NCBI GenBank assembly: GCA_965217175.1
Contig: OZ244251.1
Span: forward strand, 620,001 to 684,000
From: Bin87 sp965217175
GTDB lineage: Bacteria > Chloroflexota > Dehalococcoidia > Lucifugimonadales > UBA3495
Direction of reading: 5' to 3'
Length of the DNA: 64,000 nt
The position numbers and the translations under genes were made by a program. Shown here one piece after another: positions 8,163-16,539 of the stretch; the first letter of the stretch is position 1; each line of letters starts with the position of its first letter. Below the pieces are notes generated by a model. The model was not told where the DNA came from. It ran no database searches and saw only the letters and a program-made list of their open reading frames with translations.

Positions 8163-8206
8163 CGCCTCCGGCACCTCGGCGCGCTTCCAACACCAGTGTT
8201 CAGACG

Positions 8207-8229
8207 GCCCGGGGTAGTCCCCGGGCTTT
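8207..8229 (+). terminator. Rho-independent terminator after small protein 2
   Basis: GCCCGGGG-TAGT-CCCCGGGC type stem (8207-8226) followed by TTT. Its 3' flank GGGCTTTC matches that of the terminator after copy 1, so the unit was duplicated with its terminator. It also lies at the end of the convergent PPOX gene. Confidence 0.8.
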
Positions 8230-8230
8230 C

Positions 8231-8749
8231 TCATGCCTTGTCGCCCAAGGCTTCAGGGTACCCCGGCACGCTGGCGCGGAAAGTATCGGCCACTCCCTGC
8301 CAATACGATTCCCAATCCCGGCGCATCTCCGGTTCGGTGGCTCCGCCCCAGTAGCCGGGCGACACCAGCGTCGATGCAGTTTCAACGCGCACCAGCGCCA
8401 CCGCCCGCACCCGTTCCGCCAAACCTCTCAGCGAGGGCGCCCCATTTCGCATCCGTTCCACCACCGCGCCGAACACTTCGCCATCCCGATGTATGGTGGC
8501 AACCCCCTTGAAACGGTAGCCCTTGCGCAAAAACACATCCACGACGTTAAGCTCTATCGCCGGGTTGCTTTCCAGATTGGCCATCGTGCCGGGTGACGCC
8601 AGGTCGGTAAACAGCAGGTGATCGTCGTCCCACGCCATTACTGTTCCCTTTGGCGAAAGGTTGGGCGTTCCGTCGGCGCACACCGTTGCGGCAAATATGA
8701 GCCGTTGCTCGGCCACGGCCCGCTTCATTTCCTCGGTAAGAATTCCCAT
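8231..8749 (-). CDS. Pyridoxamine 5'-phosphate oxidase-fold flavin-binding protein
   Basis: A 172-residue split-barrel protein of the PPOX superfamily, which binds FMN, F420 or heme. The N-terminal pattern (IFAATVCADGTPNLSPKGTV, then DDHLLFTDLASPGTMANL) is the typical flavin-binding start, and FKGVATIHRDGEVF matches the dimer strand. The C-terminal extension with SPGYWGG is like the subgroup annotated as PPOX-family general-stress/FMN proteins. Starts at ATG 8749 and converges on the small-protein terminator. Substrate unknown. Confidence 0.82.
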   Translation of the reverse strand: MGILTEEMKRAVAEQRLIFAATVCADGTPNLSPKGTVMAWDDDHLLFTDLASPGTMANLESNPAIELNVVDVFLRKGYRFKGVATIHRDGEVFGAVVERMRNGAPSLRGLAERVRAVALVRVETASTLVSPGYWGGATEPEMRRDWESYWQGVADTFRASVPGYPEALGDKA

Positions 8750-8966
8750 GCGATATCGCTCCCCGGGCCGCGCGGTTAATGCGCCGCCGCCGGCGCGTCA
8801 ATCTCGCCGACCACCCGGCCACGCCTATCACGTCGATACGCCCAATTGACATTGTAATGGGGCATCGCTAGCATTGCACCAACTGACCGACCCCCTCACG
8901 TATTTTCAGTGGTCGGTCCTGCGTTTGACCAAAGATGCCTTTGGCTACAGAAAGGAGGCCACGGTT

Positions 8967-9767
8967 ATGTTCGTACGGCGCGACCTCACCGATTCAGTTG
9001 AAACCCGCGAAGGCAATATGCACTTCGTTAAACAGGGCACCGGATATCCGCTGGTGATGCTACACCCGCTGGGCACATCGACCTGGGCGTGGAGCACCGT
9101 CATTGACGCCCTCAGCCAACACTACACCTGCTATGCCTTCGATATGATGGGGCATGGGGAGTCCGACAAACCCACCCGGCACTTCAACATTCCCGACTAC
9201 GCCCAGGCCCTCGACGACGCCTGCCAGGTTCTTAACATACACCGCGGCCACTACGTGGGTAATTCGGTGGGCGCAGTGTTGGCCACCGAAATGGCTGCCA
9301 CCTACCCCGACCGGCTGGACAAACTCGTCCTGGTTGGCGCGCCGGTTTGGGATGCGCGAACCGCCCCCCAGCGCATTGCCGAGGCTGCCGCCGGTTACGA
9401 CGGGGATGGTATGCCGGTGCCGCGCAGCGCAGAACAGCTCAAGGAGGCCACCACCTTCGCCGAGCCGCGGCCCGAATGGGTGGACGCCACCAACGGCACC
9501 CGCGCGCAGGCCGGAGTCTGGGTACAGAAGCTGCACCAGTCGTTGGCCTGGTATGACATCATGACCCGCCTGCCCCGCATCACCGCCAGGGAAACCCTGG
9601 TGCTCTACGGCGAGCTCGACCGTTTGCGGGATGGCGAAGAACTGCTCCACAACAACATCGTGCGGGCCCGCAAGCACATCATGCCCGGAGTGGGCCATAT
9701 TCCACAGATCGAAGATCCCGAAGGATTTGTGGACGCGGTGGTTTCCTTCCTGAAACCGGGCGCCTGA
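8967..9767 (+). CDS. Alpha/beta-fold hydrolase
   Basis: A 266-residue alpha/beta hydrolase. The oxyanion region HPLGTSTWAWS, the nucleophile elbow GNSVG, the acid in YGELDRL and the catalytic His in GVGHIPQIEDP are all present in order. ATG at 8967 has AAAGGAGG 8 bases upstream; the open frame continues upstream without support. Related to meta-cleavage-product hydrolases and haloperoxidase-type esterases, hence likely hydrolysing an ester or C-C bond in a catabolic pathway; the substrate is inferred only from neighbours. Confidence 0.88.
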   Translation: MFVRRDLTDSVETREGNMHFVKQGTGYPLVMLHPLGTSTWAWSTVIDALSQHYTCYAFDMMGHGESDKPTRHFNIPDYAQALDDACQVLNIHRGHYVGNSVGAVLATEMAATYPDRLDKLVLVGAPVWDARTAPQRIAEAAAGYDGDGMPVPRSAEQLKEATTFAEPRPEWVDATNGTRAQAGVWVQKLHQSLAWYDIMTRLPRITARETLVLYGELDRLRDGEELLHNNIVRARKHIMPGVGHIPQIEDPEGFVDAVVSFLKPGA

Positions 9768-9814
9768 CGCCGAAAAACGGGACAATCCATATATCCTCCA
9801 GTTAGCCACGACGG

Positions 9815-9849
9815 GCTCACCACGGTTATAGTTAACCGTGGTGAGCGTT
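9815..9849 (+). terminator. Strong hairpin terminator after the hydrolase gene
   Basis: GCTCACCACGGTTA and TAACCGTGGTGAGC form a perfect 14-bp stem with a 4-base loop, followed by GTTT. It isolates the following tubulin-like gene from upstream transcription. Confidence 0.75.
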
Positions 9850-9920
9850 TCCAACTCCGGACGCTACCGGCAAGCAGCATCGACATCCGGCGCCATTGAC
9901 ACCGTTCAGACTGTCACAAT

Positions 9921-11273
9921 ATGTCAACCATATTCGTACAATCCCGCAACCGCAGTCCAGAATTGCTGCGGACCGCGAACCGTCGCACCCAGGCCAGCGC
10001 GGCCAACATTGTCGTGGCCGGCATTGGAACCGCCGGTGGTCGCCGCGCCCTCATGTTTCTGCAGCGCATGTCCGAACTCTCCGCCGTGCGCCGAATCCAG
10101 AGCGCGGTGTTCTACGATTGCAACGAAATTACCATCTCCCACATCCAAAAGTATCTGGGCAAGTTCCTCGGCAGAAGTCGTCAGGGCGCTGGCATCCAGA
10201 TAATTTTCCCGAATTACGTACCCCTGCCCAACGGTTTCATGCGCGACCCACGCATCTTCCAGGAGTACAGCGGACCCCTGGAACGGGACATGGACAACGT
10301 AGTCAGCCAGATCATGGCCCAATCCGACCGGTCGGGCCATTCCCCCGATATCATCATCGAATTCATGGGATTTGCGGGGCACTCCGTTTTGGGCGGGCAC
10401 CTGCACGGCAAACTGCGAAACTCCTTCCCGTCGGCCATCATACTGCCGGTAATGATGTTGCCCACCGACCACGTTTGCGAAGAATGGACCCGGCGTTACA
10501 TCTGGGAGCAGTACGAATCCCTGCTGGAAGGCTCCAACTGCCTGGTTACCACGCAATCGTCCAGCGTGTCAGGCGAAGACGACCTGCGGTTGGCAACCGG
10601 CCTGGCCGGCATCGAGATGGCAGATTTCGAAGAGGAAGAAACTTCAGACAGCCCCCTGGCCGGCGCCTGCCGACGCCTGATCCCTGCTTCCAGCGGCTGG
10701 CTGGGCATGGGCATCGCCAAGCGCAGCATGCCGGTGACCAACCGGTTCAAGTGGCTGCGATTCCCACCCAGATGGCAGCAGTACGCGGCAATAGGACCCG
10801 AAGACGATACCTACATGTCCCTGGGACACGCGATCTGGTCGACCTTCGACCCGGCCGCACAAATGGCCGCCGGCGTCAACACCTCACCCAATGCGCCCCA
10901 GGAAGTGGTCGTTTCGCTGCCCATCCATCCCGACGCCCTCGAACCCATGGCGCTGGAGGCAGCGGAAGTCCTGGACCGCAGCGGCATATTTGCCAGATAT
11001 CCAAACATGGACATCGCCTTCAATACCGCCCGTTTCACCGAAGGTCTCAAAAAAGACCCGTATATGCACGTTACACGCATCTATCCGGTGCAGGGCGATC
11101 TCGAACCCGTGCTGGACATTCTGCATCCCGACCGTGAGCCCGACGAAGGCCGCCGGCGGGTCGTTGCCGAAACCGGATTTGGTTCTTATTACCATCTCGA
11201 CCAGCCCAACTTTCCCGCACCACTAACTCCAGGCGAATATCCGGAGAGGTCGGAGCCTACACTTTACATCTAG
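9921..11273 (+). CDS. Tubulin/FtsZ-superfamily-like protein, paralog A
   Basis: A 450-residue protein whose first half follows the order of a tubulin/FtsZ GTPase domain. Residues 30-40 (IVVAGIGTAGG) resemble the first strand and nucleotide loop, 62-69 (AVFYDCNE) the second strand ending in Asp/Asn, and 144-159 (IIIEFMGFAGHSVLGG) the strand plus Gly-rich loop that is GGGTGTG in FtsZ. It differs from canonical FtsZ in that loop and I see no NxDxxD T7 motif. The C-terminal half has alternating beta strands (VVVSLPIHPD, HVTRIYPVQ) as in a tubulin C-domain. A 505-residue paralog lies downstream on the same strand. Role could be cytomotive filament, DNA segregation or cell shape; homology is inferred by eye. 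Confidence 0.55.
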   Translation: MSTIFVQSRNRSPELLRTANRRTQASAANIVVAGIGTAGGRRALMFLQRMSELSAVRRIQSAVFYDCNEITISHIQKYLGKFLGRSRQGAGIQIIFPNYVPLPNGFMRDPRIFQEYSGPLERDMDNVVSQIMAQSDRSGHSPDIIIEFMGFAGHSVLGGHLHGKLRNSFPSAIILPVMMLPTDHVCEEWTRRYIWEQYESLLEGSNCLVTTQSSSVSGEDDLRLATGLAGIEMADFEEEETSDSPLAGACRRLIPASSGWLGMGIAKRSMPVTNRFKWLRFPPRWQQYAAIGPEDDTYMSLGHAIWSTFDPAAQMAAGVNTSPNAPQEVVVSLPIHPDALEPMALEAAEVLDRSGIFARYPNMDIAFNTARFTEGLKKDPYMHVTRIYPVQGDLEPVLDILHPDREPDEGRRRVVAETGFGSYYHLDQPNFPAPLTPGEYPERSEPTLYI

Positions 11274-11353
11274 TTACCTGCGCTTTTCGCACCCCCGGCA
11301 GATGTTGTCAAATCGGAGCGTGGCGACATCAGGTGAGAGTTAATTGCAATATC

Positions 11354-12219
11354 TAAGAGCCTGTTTACAATCTTTTTAGGATTAGCACCGTGAAGGCAAG
11401 CACCACCATTTGCAGGCTGGTATTGAGCTTCCTTTCACAGTTCTTCCAGAGTCGGCGGCACTTTTCCAGCCAGGCGAAAGACCGCTCCACCACCCATCGC
11501 TTTGGAAGCACCACGAAGGTGTGCAGTTCGTTGCGTTTCACCACTTCCACCGAGGCTCCCAACAGGCTTTGCACCGCAGTGGCAAAGGGCTTCCCGGTGT
11601 AACCCCGTCGACCAGCACGTTCTGCACTTGACTGAGGCCGTCCCGGCGCCGGTCAAACATCGCCAAAGCCCCAGCCCGGTCGGTAACGTTGGCGGTAGTC
11701 ACGTGTATCCCATGGGGCAATCCTTGCGTGTCCACCGCGATGTGACGCTTGATTCCCGACACCTTCTTGCCTGCGTCATAGCCCTTGTGCCCAGCGGTGT
11801 CCGTGTTCTTGACGCTCTGGGAGTCCACGATACAGAAGCTGGTCTGCTCTTTCCGTCCATTGCTTTGTCGGGCCGCGCCAACCGATTTTTTTTAGGACTT
11901 GCTCCAGAATGGAATCCTGACCTGGGCCAGGCCGCTCGCTCCATTGCCGGAAATACTTGTAGCAAGTGCGCCAATTGGAGAAGTCCGCAGGCAGCATTCG
12001 CCACTGGCACCCGCTTTTCAAGAGGTACAGTACGCCGCAGAAAACGTCATATAAGTCCACGGTGCGGGGCTTGGTCCGACGGCGAGCCGACTCCAACGTC
12101 GGCAGAATACGGGCGAATTGCTCCCGGCTGATGTCGCTGGGATAGGAATGAGACATGATTACCCCTCCCTGATAATAGTCTCAACTTAACCTATTTCAGA
12201 GATCGTAGACAGGTTCTAA
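11354..12219 (-). mobile_element. IS5-type insertion sequence (860 bp) with TAA target duplication
   Basis: The element spans 11357-12216. Its ends are imperfect inverted repeats (GAGCCTGTTTACAATC at the left, the complement of GAACCTGTCTACGATC at the right) and it is flanked by TAA at 11354-11356 and 12217-12219, fitting the 3-bp TNA duplications of the IS427 group of IS5. It sits in the space between the two tubulin-like genes and breaks no obvious gene. Confidence 0.85.
11365..12156 (-). pseudogene. IS5-type DDE transposase, frame broken
   Basis: The transposase reads from MSHSYPSDISREQFA at 12156, with the YDVFCGVLYLLKSGCQWRMLP domain, then VDSQSVKNTDTAGHKGYDAGKK containing the first Asp, then the LVDGGYTGK-type second Asp, and RWVVERSFAWLEKCRRL with the catalytic Glu. 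Two frame changes occur. The first is at a run of eight A residues near 11886, which could be the programmed frameshift that joins orfA and orfB in IS427-group elements. The second is a loss of one G near 11603-11606 (GGGGTT where GGGGGTT would restore the frame). The second is probably inactivating. Confidence 0.8.
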
Positions 12220-12258
12220 GAATTATAAAAATTCAACATAACTTGCAATTGCTGTCGT

Positions 12259-12288
12259 TTGACAATGCGAAACTGCCACTGCTATGAT
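12259..12288 (+). promoter_or_regulatory. Probable promoter of tubulin-like paralog B
   Basis: TTGACA (12259-12264) and TATGAT (12283-12288) with an 18-base spacer. It lies between the IS and the gene, about 200 bases before the ATG, so paralog B can be expressed independently of the IS and would carry a long leader. Confidence 0.5.
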
Positions 12289-12495
12289 TTACATCAGTTA
12301 TCCGAACCCATAACGATCAATAATTTGGTGAACAATCACCTGGAAAAGAGCGGGCGACGTATTTTTGAATAACGACCGCTTCCGGTATCATCCGTAAGTA
12401 ATTCTGTCTTCAGTTGGCCTCACTTCCCAGGCAGATTTACCCAAGGCAGATCCCGAGTCGCCTGGTCAATGTAGGAAGGAGGCCACGGAGCAGCT

Positions 12496-14013
12496 ATGCC
12501 ACCGAAAGCACGAACTTTCAGAGTCCGAAGAGAATCTGTCCACCCGGTGGTGACAGCAGACGATAGATATGACGAGGGCAAACCGCCCCCTATCCTGTCT
12601 GTCTCAGTAGGCACCGCCGGCTACAAGCGGAGTTGGAACTGGGCCAAACGAATGGGCCAGGCCGGAGTTCTCAACCGCCTCCAGGGTATGTTCATCTATG
12701 ACTGCAACCAGTCCACGGTTTCAGACATAGAATCTGAAGTACACCAGATGCGACGCGTTCCCAGCGGCGGAAGCCTTCCTGTCATCCTGCCCGAATACTT
12801 CCCCAAGGTTGACGGGTTCCTTCGGGATCCCAACGCCTTCAAAGATTTTTACGGGCTGATTGATCGCGACTTGGACCGTATGGTTGACTTGGTCGCGCAG
12901 CGATCCGAAGCGGTCAATGCACCTCCGCAGGTTATCGTGGAATGGCTGGGCTTTGGTGGCCACGCCAAACTCGGTGGATTGCTCCACCGCAAGCTTGCCG
13001 AGCAGTTCCCCGAAGCCCTTTTCCTGCCCATCGTGCTGCTCCCCAAAGAGCACGCCCTTGAAGAAAACATGCGCCGCGAGACTTGGGGCGCTTACGAAGA
13101 AACCATGAACAAAGTCGACCCGCAAACCGGTCGGACCGAAGTCGGTTTCCCATCATTGCTCACCGACAATCGCATGTACCGGAATTACAGCACCCTGGAC
13201 AACAAACTGGCCATCGGACTCGCCTCTGTCGAGGCAGCGATGGAGTACCAGACCGATAGCGGATCGCTGGCCGAAACCGCCTCCAGCTTCGGCAAATACT
13301 CCAACGGTTGGTTGGGTATGCGAGTGCTCAACCGCCGCGTTGATGTCTCCGAAGTTCGCCAGGGCGGTCGCTTCCGGCTGCCCTTCGGCAACCGCCAGAT
13401 TGCAGTCATCAAAGGCAAAGATAACCATGTAACATGGCAGGTCAAGAACGCCCTGTGGGAAATGGTTGACCCCAAGCGTCGAGACCTGCAAATGGCTGAT
13501 CACGATCCCATCGAGGACGAATCGGTCATACGCATGGTTGTTACCTTGCCCGTCAACCCAGAGGGCATCAAGGAAATTGAAGCTGACGTACGCGACCAGC
13601 TGGACCGGGAAGGTTACGAAGATGCCTTTCCCAACCTGTCGTACTCCTTCGCTCCGGCCCGTTTCCCCGTCGATAGCGGCGAAAACCACATGTTCGTCAG
13701 CATGATCTACCCGCTCCGCGGCGCTGGCATTCCCAGCATCGAGCGCATCATGGGCAAGAACGAAGACCATAACCGCTTTAACTCCAAAGACGGCAGCGTT
13801 TACCAGATCGGTTTCGGAACCAGACACTTCATACCACAAGACGGTATACCCGACAACGGTTCCACTCAATTCAGTTACCTGTCGCGCGGACACCTCCGCC
13901 GAGTCGAGCGAGAACGGGAGCTCACCCGGATACGCACTGCAGGCGCCGAACAGCAGCCTGGCAACGGCCACACCAACGGCGAAAGCGGCGCTGGAAGCGA
14001 ATTCCGTCGGTAA
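12496..14013 (+). CDS. Tubulin/FtsZ-superfamily-like protein, paralog B
   Basis: A 505-residue paralog of the gene at 9921. Corresponding segments are ILSVSVGTAGYKRS (residues 33-46), MFIYDCNQ (65-72), VIVEWLGFGGHAKLGG (146-161) and LFLPIVLLPKEHA. LLTDNRMYRN near 221 sits where FtsZ has its nucleotide-base-contacting Asn/Asp helix and leads into a long helix (LDNKLAIGLASVEAAM). The last 40 residues are polar, Gly/Asn-rich and probably disordered, like the variable tail of FtsZ. AAGGAGG precedes the ATG at 12496. The differing lengths and tails of the two paralogs suggest distinct roles, perhaps as a co-polymer. Canonical GGGTGTG is replaced by GFGGHxxLGG in both, a consistent subfamily signature. 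Confidence 0.55.
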   Translation: MPPKARTFRVRRESVHPVVTADDRYDEGKPPPILSVSVGTAGYKRSWNWAKRMGQAGVLNRLQGMFIYDCNQSTVSDIESEVHQMRRVPSGGSLPVILPEYFPKVDGFLRDPNAFKDFYGLIDRDLDRMVDLVAQRSEAVNAPPQVIVEWLGFGGHAKLGGLLHRKLAEQFPEALFLPIVLLPKEHALEENMRRETWGAYEETMNKVDPQTGRTEVGFPSLLTDNRMYRNYSTLDNKLAIGLASVEAAMEYQTDSGSLAETASSFGKYSNGWLGMRVLNRRVDVSEVRQGGRFRLPFGNRQIAVIKGKDNHVTWQVKNALWEMVDPKRRDLQMADHDPIEDESVIRMVVTLPVNPEGIKEIEADVRDQLDREGYEDAFPNLSYSFAPARFPVDSGENHMFVSMIYPLRGAGIPSIERIMGKNEDHNRFNSKDGSVYQIGFGTRHFIPQDGIPDNGSTQFSYLSRGHLRRVERERELTRIRTAGAEQQPGNGHTNGESGAGSEFRR

Positions 14014-14124
14014 ACCCACCCGGAAACCGGAAACCGGCGCTGTAGGCAATCGCCCAACCAGAGCCGGTTCCTTTTTAACCCATTGGCTGGTTGGCCATCG
14101 ATCCGATTATCCGTCGCACCGATT

Positions 14125-14158
14125 GAACCCCCGCCGGAGTTTTCCGGCGGGGGGTTCA
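14125..14158 (+). terminator. Terminator between convergent genes
   Basis: GAACCCCCGCCGG and CCGGCGGGGGGTTC form a GC-rich stem with an AGTTTT loop; it can serve both the tubulin-like gene and the opposing LLM gene. Confidence 0.7.
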
Positions 14159-14198
14159 TCTTCCCCGAATCTACGGCGTGTCCGCCTGAAAAATTGCC

Positions 14199-15326
14199 CT
14201 AGTTATCGGCGGCCACCGCTTCCTTGCGAGCCTTCGCCTGGAAGTGAGGGATGATGTACTTGCCGAACAGCCGCAACGATTCCATCACCTCCTCGTGCGT
14301 CACTGGGCCCACCTGGAACAGCGGCATGATTTCGTCCACGCCCATCTGTTCGTAGGCCTCGATGTACTGGATGCAATCGTCGGGGTTGCCGATGCAAAAG
14401 CGTCCACCGTCGTCGATCAGCGACCTGGATGACACCTCGTCGGCGCGCGCGGAATCGGCCTGCACCGCCCGCTGGTAGTGGAACTGGTAGTCGTCCGGCA
14501 CGTTCGCCGGGTCGTAACCCTGCCAAACGTAGGAATCGCGAATGCGCTGCTGCACCCGATACCAGTCGATAATCTCCGCACCACGCTCGAAAGCCTTCTC
14601 GCGGTCTTCCATGCACAACGCTACGGTGTTGCCCGCCACGCGCGGATAAACCATCCCGGTGACCGGCTCGGGATTTTTGATGGCATCGCGGTAAATCTTG
14701 ATCAACGCCTCGGCGCGCGCCAGGCCAACGCTGGTCTGCGCTAGGCAGCCCAGGCCCTGCCGGCCCACCTTCTCGGCGGTGGACTCCTGGCTCACAGCCT
14801 GCCAGATGGGCGGGTGCGGCTTCTGCACCGGCTTGGGGATCACCTCCCGCGGCGGGATGTTGTAGTGCTTGCCCTCGAAGGAGAAAATCTCTTGGGTCCA
14901 GGCGCCGGGAATAATTTGCAGATATTCCTCGACCATCTCTGAAACATCGGCCAGGTCGGAGCCGTAGGGCAACATCTGGTAGGGATAACCCGAGCGTCCG
15001 ATGCCCAGGTTCACGCGCCCGCCGGAGATCACGTCCAGCGTGGCCATGCGGGATGCGACGTTCAGCGGGTGGTGCAGGGGAGCCAGCACCACGGCGATGC
15101 CCAACCGCATTTTGGTGGTGCGTTGGCTCAGCGCCGCCAGCGTGATGTCGGGTGCGCTGGAATGCGACCATTCCGAACGGAAATGGTGTTCCACAAACCA
15201 AACGCTGGTCATGCCTATCTCTTCGGCAAAGCAGACCTGCTCTATCATCTCCTGGAACTTGCGCGATTCGCTCTGATCGTCCCAGGGTTTGGGCACCTGA
15301 ATCTGGTAAAAAAGGCCGAGTTCCAT
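14199..15326 (-). CDS. LLM-class flavin-dependent oxidoreductase
   Basis: A 375-residue bacterial-luciferase-alpha-like enzyme. The N-terminal ELGLFYQIQVPKPW strand, FAEEIGMTSVWFVEHHF, the VVLAPLHHPLNVASRMATLD segment and RVNLGIGRSGYPYQ are characteristic. ATG at 15326 has a GGAGG 9 bases upstream. It is closer in pattern to the gene at 30466 (shared EHHF/EHHS and Gly-Lys-His-Tyr-Asn segments) than to that at 4293. It is convergent with the tubulin-like gene. Substrate unknown. Confidence 0.88.
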   Translation of the reverse strand: MELGLFYQIQVPKPWDDQSESRKFQEMIEQVCFAEEIGMTSVWFVEHHFRSEWSHSSAPDITLAALSQRTTKMRLGIAVVLAPLHHPLNVASRMATLDVISGGRVNLGIGRSGYPYQMLPYGSDLADVSEMVEEYLQIIPGAWTQEIFSFEGKHYNIPPREVIPKPVQKPHPPIWQAVSQESTAEKVGRQGLGCLAQTSVGLARAEALIKIYRDAIKNPEPVTGMVYPRVAGNTVALCMEDREKAFERGAEIIDWYRVQQRIRDSYVWQGYDPANVPDDYQFHYQRAVQADSARADEVSSRSLIDDGGRFCIGNPDDCIQYIEAYEQMGVDEIMPLFQVGPVTHEEVMESLRLFGKYIIPHFQAKARKEAVAADN

Positions 15327-15527
15327 AACGTGCGCCTCCGGGCCAAACGTGCAGTAAATTTCATCGATCCGGTAGTTTGGCGCATTGTAGCAGATTTCGC
15401 GCAGCCAACCCGCTTACCTGTCCATACAACAGGTCGCGACGGCGTTGGTCGGCCCTGCCCGGGCAATGCGGCAGGCTGCCAGCGTCCGATCAACACTCAA
15501 TCCCTTCGATCATCCTCTCACAAAAAA

Positions 15528-15566
15528 GCCCCCCTCCCGGTGGGAGAGGGGTTTGGGGTGAAGGGA
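15528..15566 (+). repeat. Dispersed repeat, family R2
   Basis: CCCCTCCCGGTGGGAGAGGG followed by a GGGTGAAGGG tail, a diverged copy of the hairpin-forming unit. It lies just after the stop of the propeller gene. Confidence 0.7.
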
Positions 15567-15577
15567 GCGCTATCCAA

Positions 15578-16459
15578 CTAGCTGCGTCCGTACTTGTCCA
15601 CTGCCTTGTCACCGGTCAGCGCCAGGAACACGTCGCCGTGGGCGTCACACCAGATGCCGTGGGCAGAGCGGCTGTGCCAGCGAGCCAGCACGTTGCCGTT
15701 CCGGTCGAAGATGCTGACCCTCGGCGAATGCGAGCCGTCCAGCGACGCCAGCTCGCTGACCACAAAATCACCTTCGGGAGTCTCCGCTATGTCGGTGGGC
15801 CGACGGCAGTCAGTCCACATGGTCTTGAAGTTGCCCATGGTGTCGAACACCTGGACGCGACTGTTTTCGCGGTCGCAAACATACACCGTGTCATCCGTGG
15901 TAACCAGAAGGCTGTGAGGCAGGTGAAATTCGTAGGGAGCCTCCTTGCCGGGCTTGCCCCACGAGAACTTCAGCTTGCCGTCATTATCAAAACGGTGCAC
16001 GCGGGCGTTGCGGTAGCCGTCGGCGACGAACAGGTCGCCGCTGGGCGAGGGCACCATCTCGGCGGGATAGTTGAACGGTCCGGCGGCCCGCGGCACCAGC
16101 TCTCCAGCCACCTGAGCGCCGGTGTCCGAATGGACGCCGTGGCGACCCAGCATCTGGATTGGCTTGCCGTCCAGCGTGTACATGATGCAGACCGACGTGT
16201 CCCGATCGGTCAGGTACACGATATCACCCTCGATGTAAAACCCGTGAGCGTAAACGAACGATCCGTTGCCCCAACCGCTCTTGAAATTGCCGCTGCGGTC
16301 GAAGATGGCGACGGGCGGATCGGCGCGGTGGAAGATGTAGATGTCGCCTGCCGAGTCGCTGGCCAGGGCGCTCACCGCTCCCATGGGATGCACCGCGGGC
16401 ATCTTGGCCCAGTCTGATTCCAGAGTATAGGTATGCTTGCCGGTTCCAACTGTGGTCAT
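15578..16459 (-). CDS. NHL-repeat beta-propeller protein
   Basis: A 293-residue protein built of about six NHL-like units (for example SALASDSAGDIYIFHR, AEMVPSPSGDLFVADGYRNARVHRFD, LLVTTDDTVYVCDRENSRVQVFD). This is the propeller found in peptidylglycine alpha-amidating-like and 6-bladed propeller proteins. There is no signal peptide, so it is probably cytoplasmic. AGGAGG precedes the ATG. It follows the E1 alpha and beta genes on the same strand with an 80-base gap. Function is unknown; a binding or lactonase-like role is possible. Confidence 0.8.
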   Translation of the reverse strand: MTTVGTGKHTYTLESDWAKMPAVHPMGAVSALASDSAGDIYIFHRADPPVAIFDRSGNFKSGWGNGSFVYAHGFYIEGDIVYLTDRDTSVCIMYTLDGKPIQMLGRHGVHSDTGAQVAGELVPRAAGPFNYPAEMVPSPSGDLFVADGYRNARVHRFDNDGKLKFSWGKPGKEAPYEFHLPHSLLVTTDDTVYVCDRENSRVQVFDTMGNFKTMWTDCRRPTDIAETPEGDFVVSELASLDGSHSPRVSIFDRNGNVLARWHSRSAHGIWCDAHGDVFLALTGDKAVDKYGRS

Positions 16460-16539
16460 AGTTTGGCCTCCTGGTTTGGCATATCGTGCGAACGATAAAA
16501 AAATATCTTGATCGGCGGCGTGAAGTTCCGGCGGGCCGG

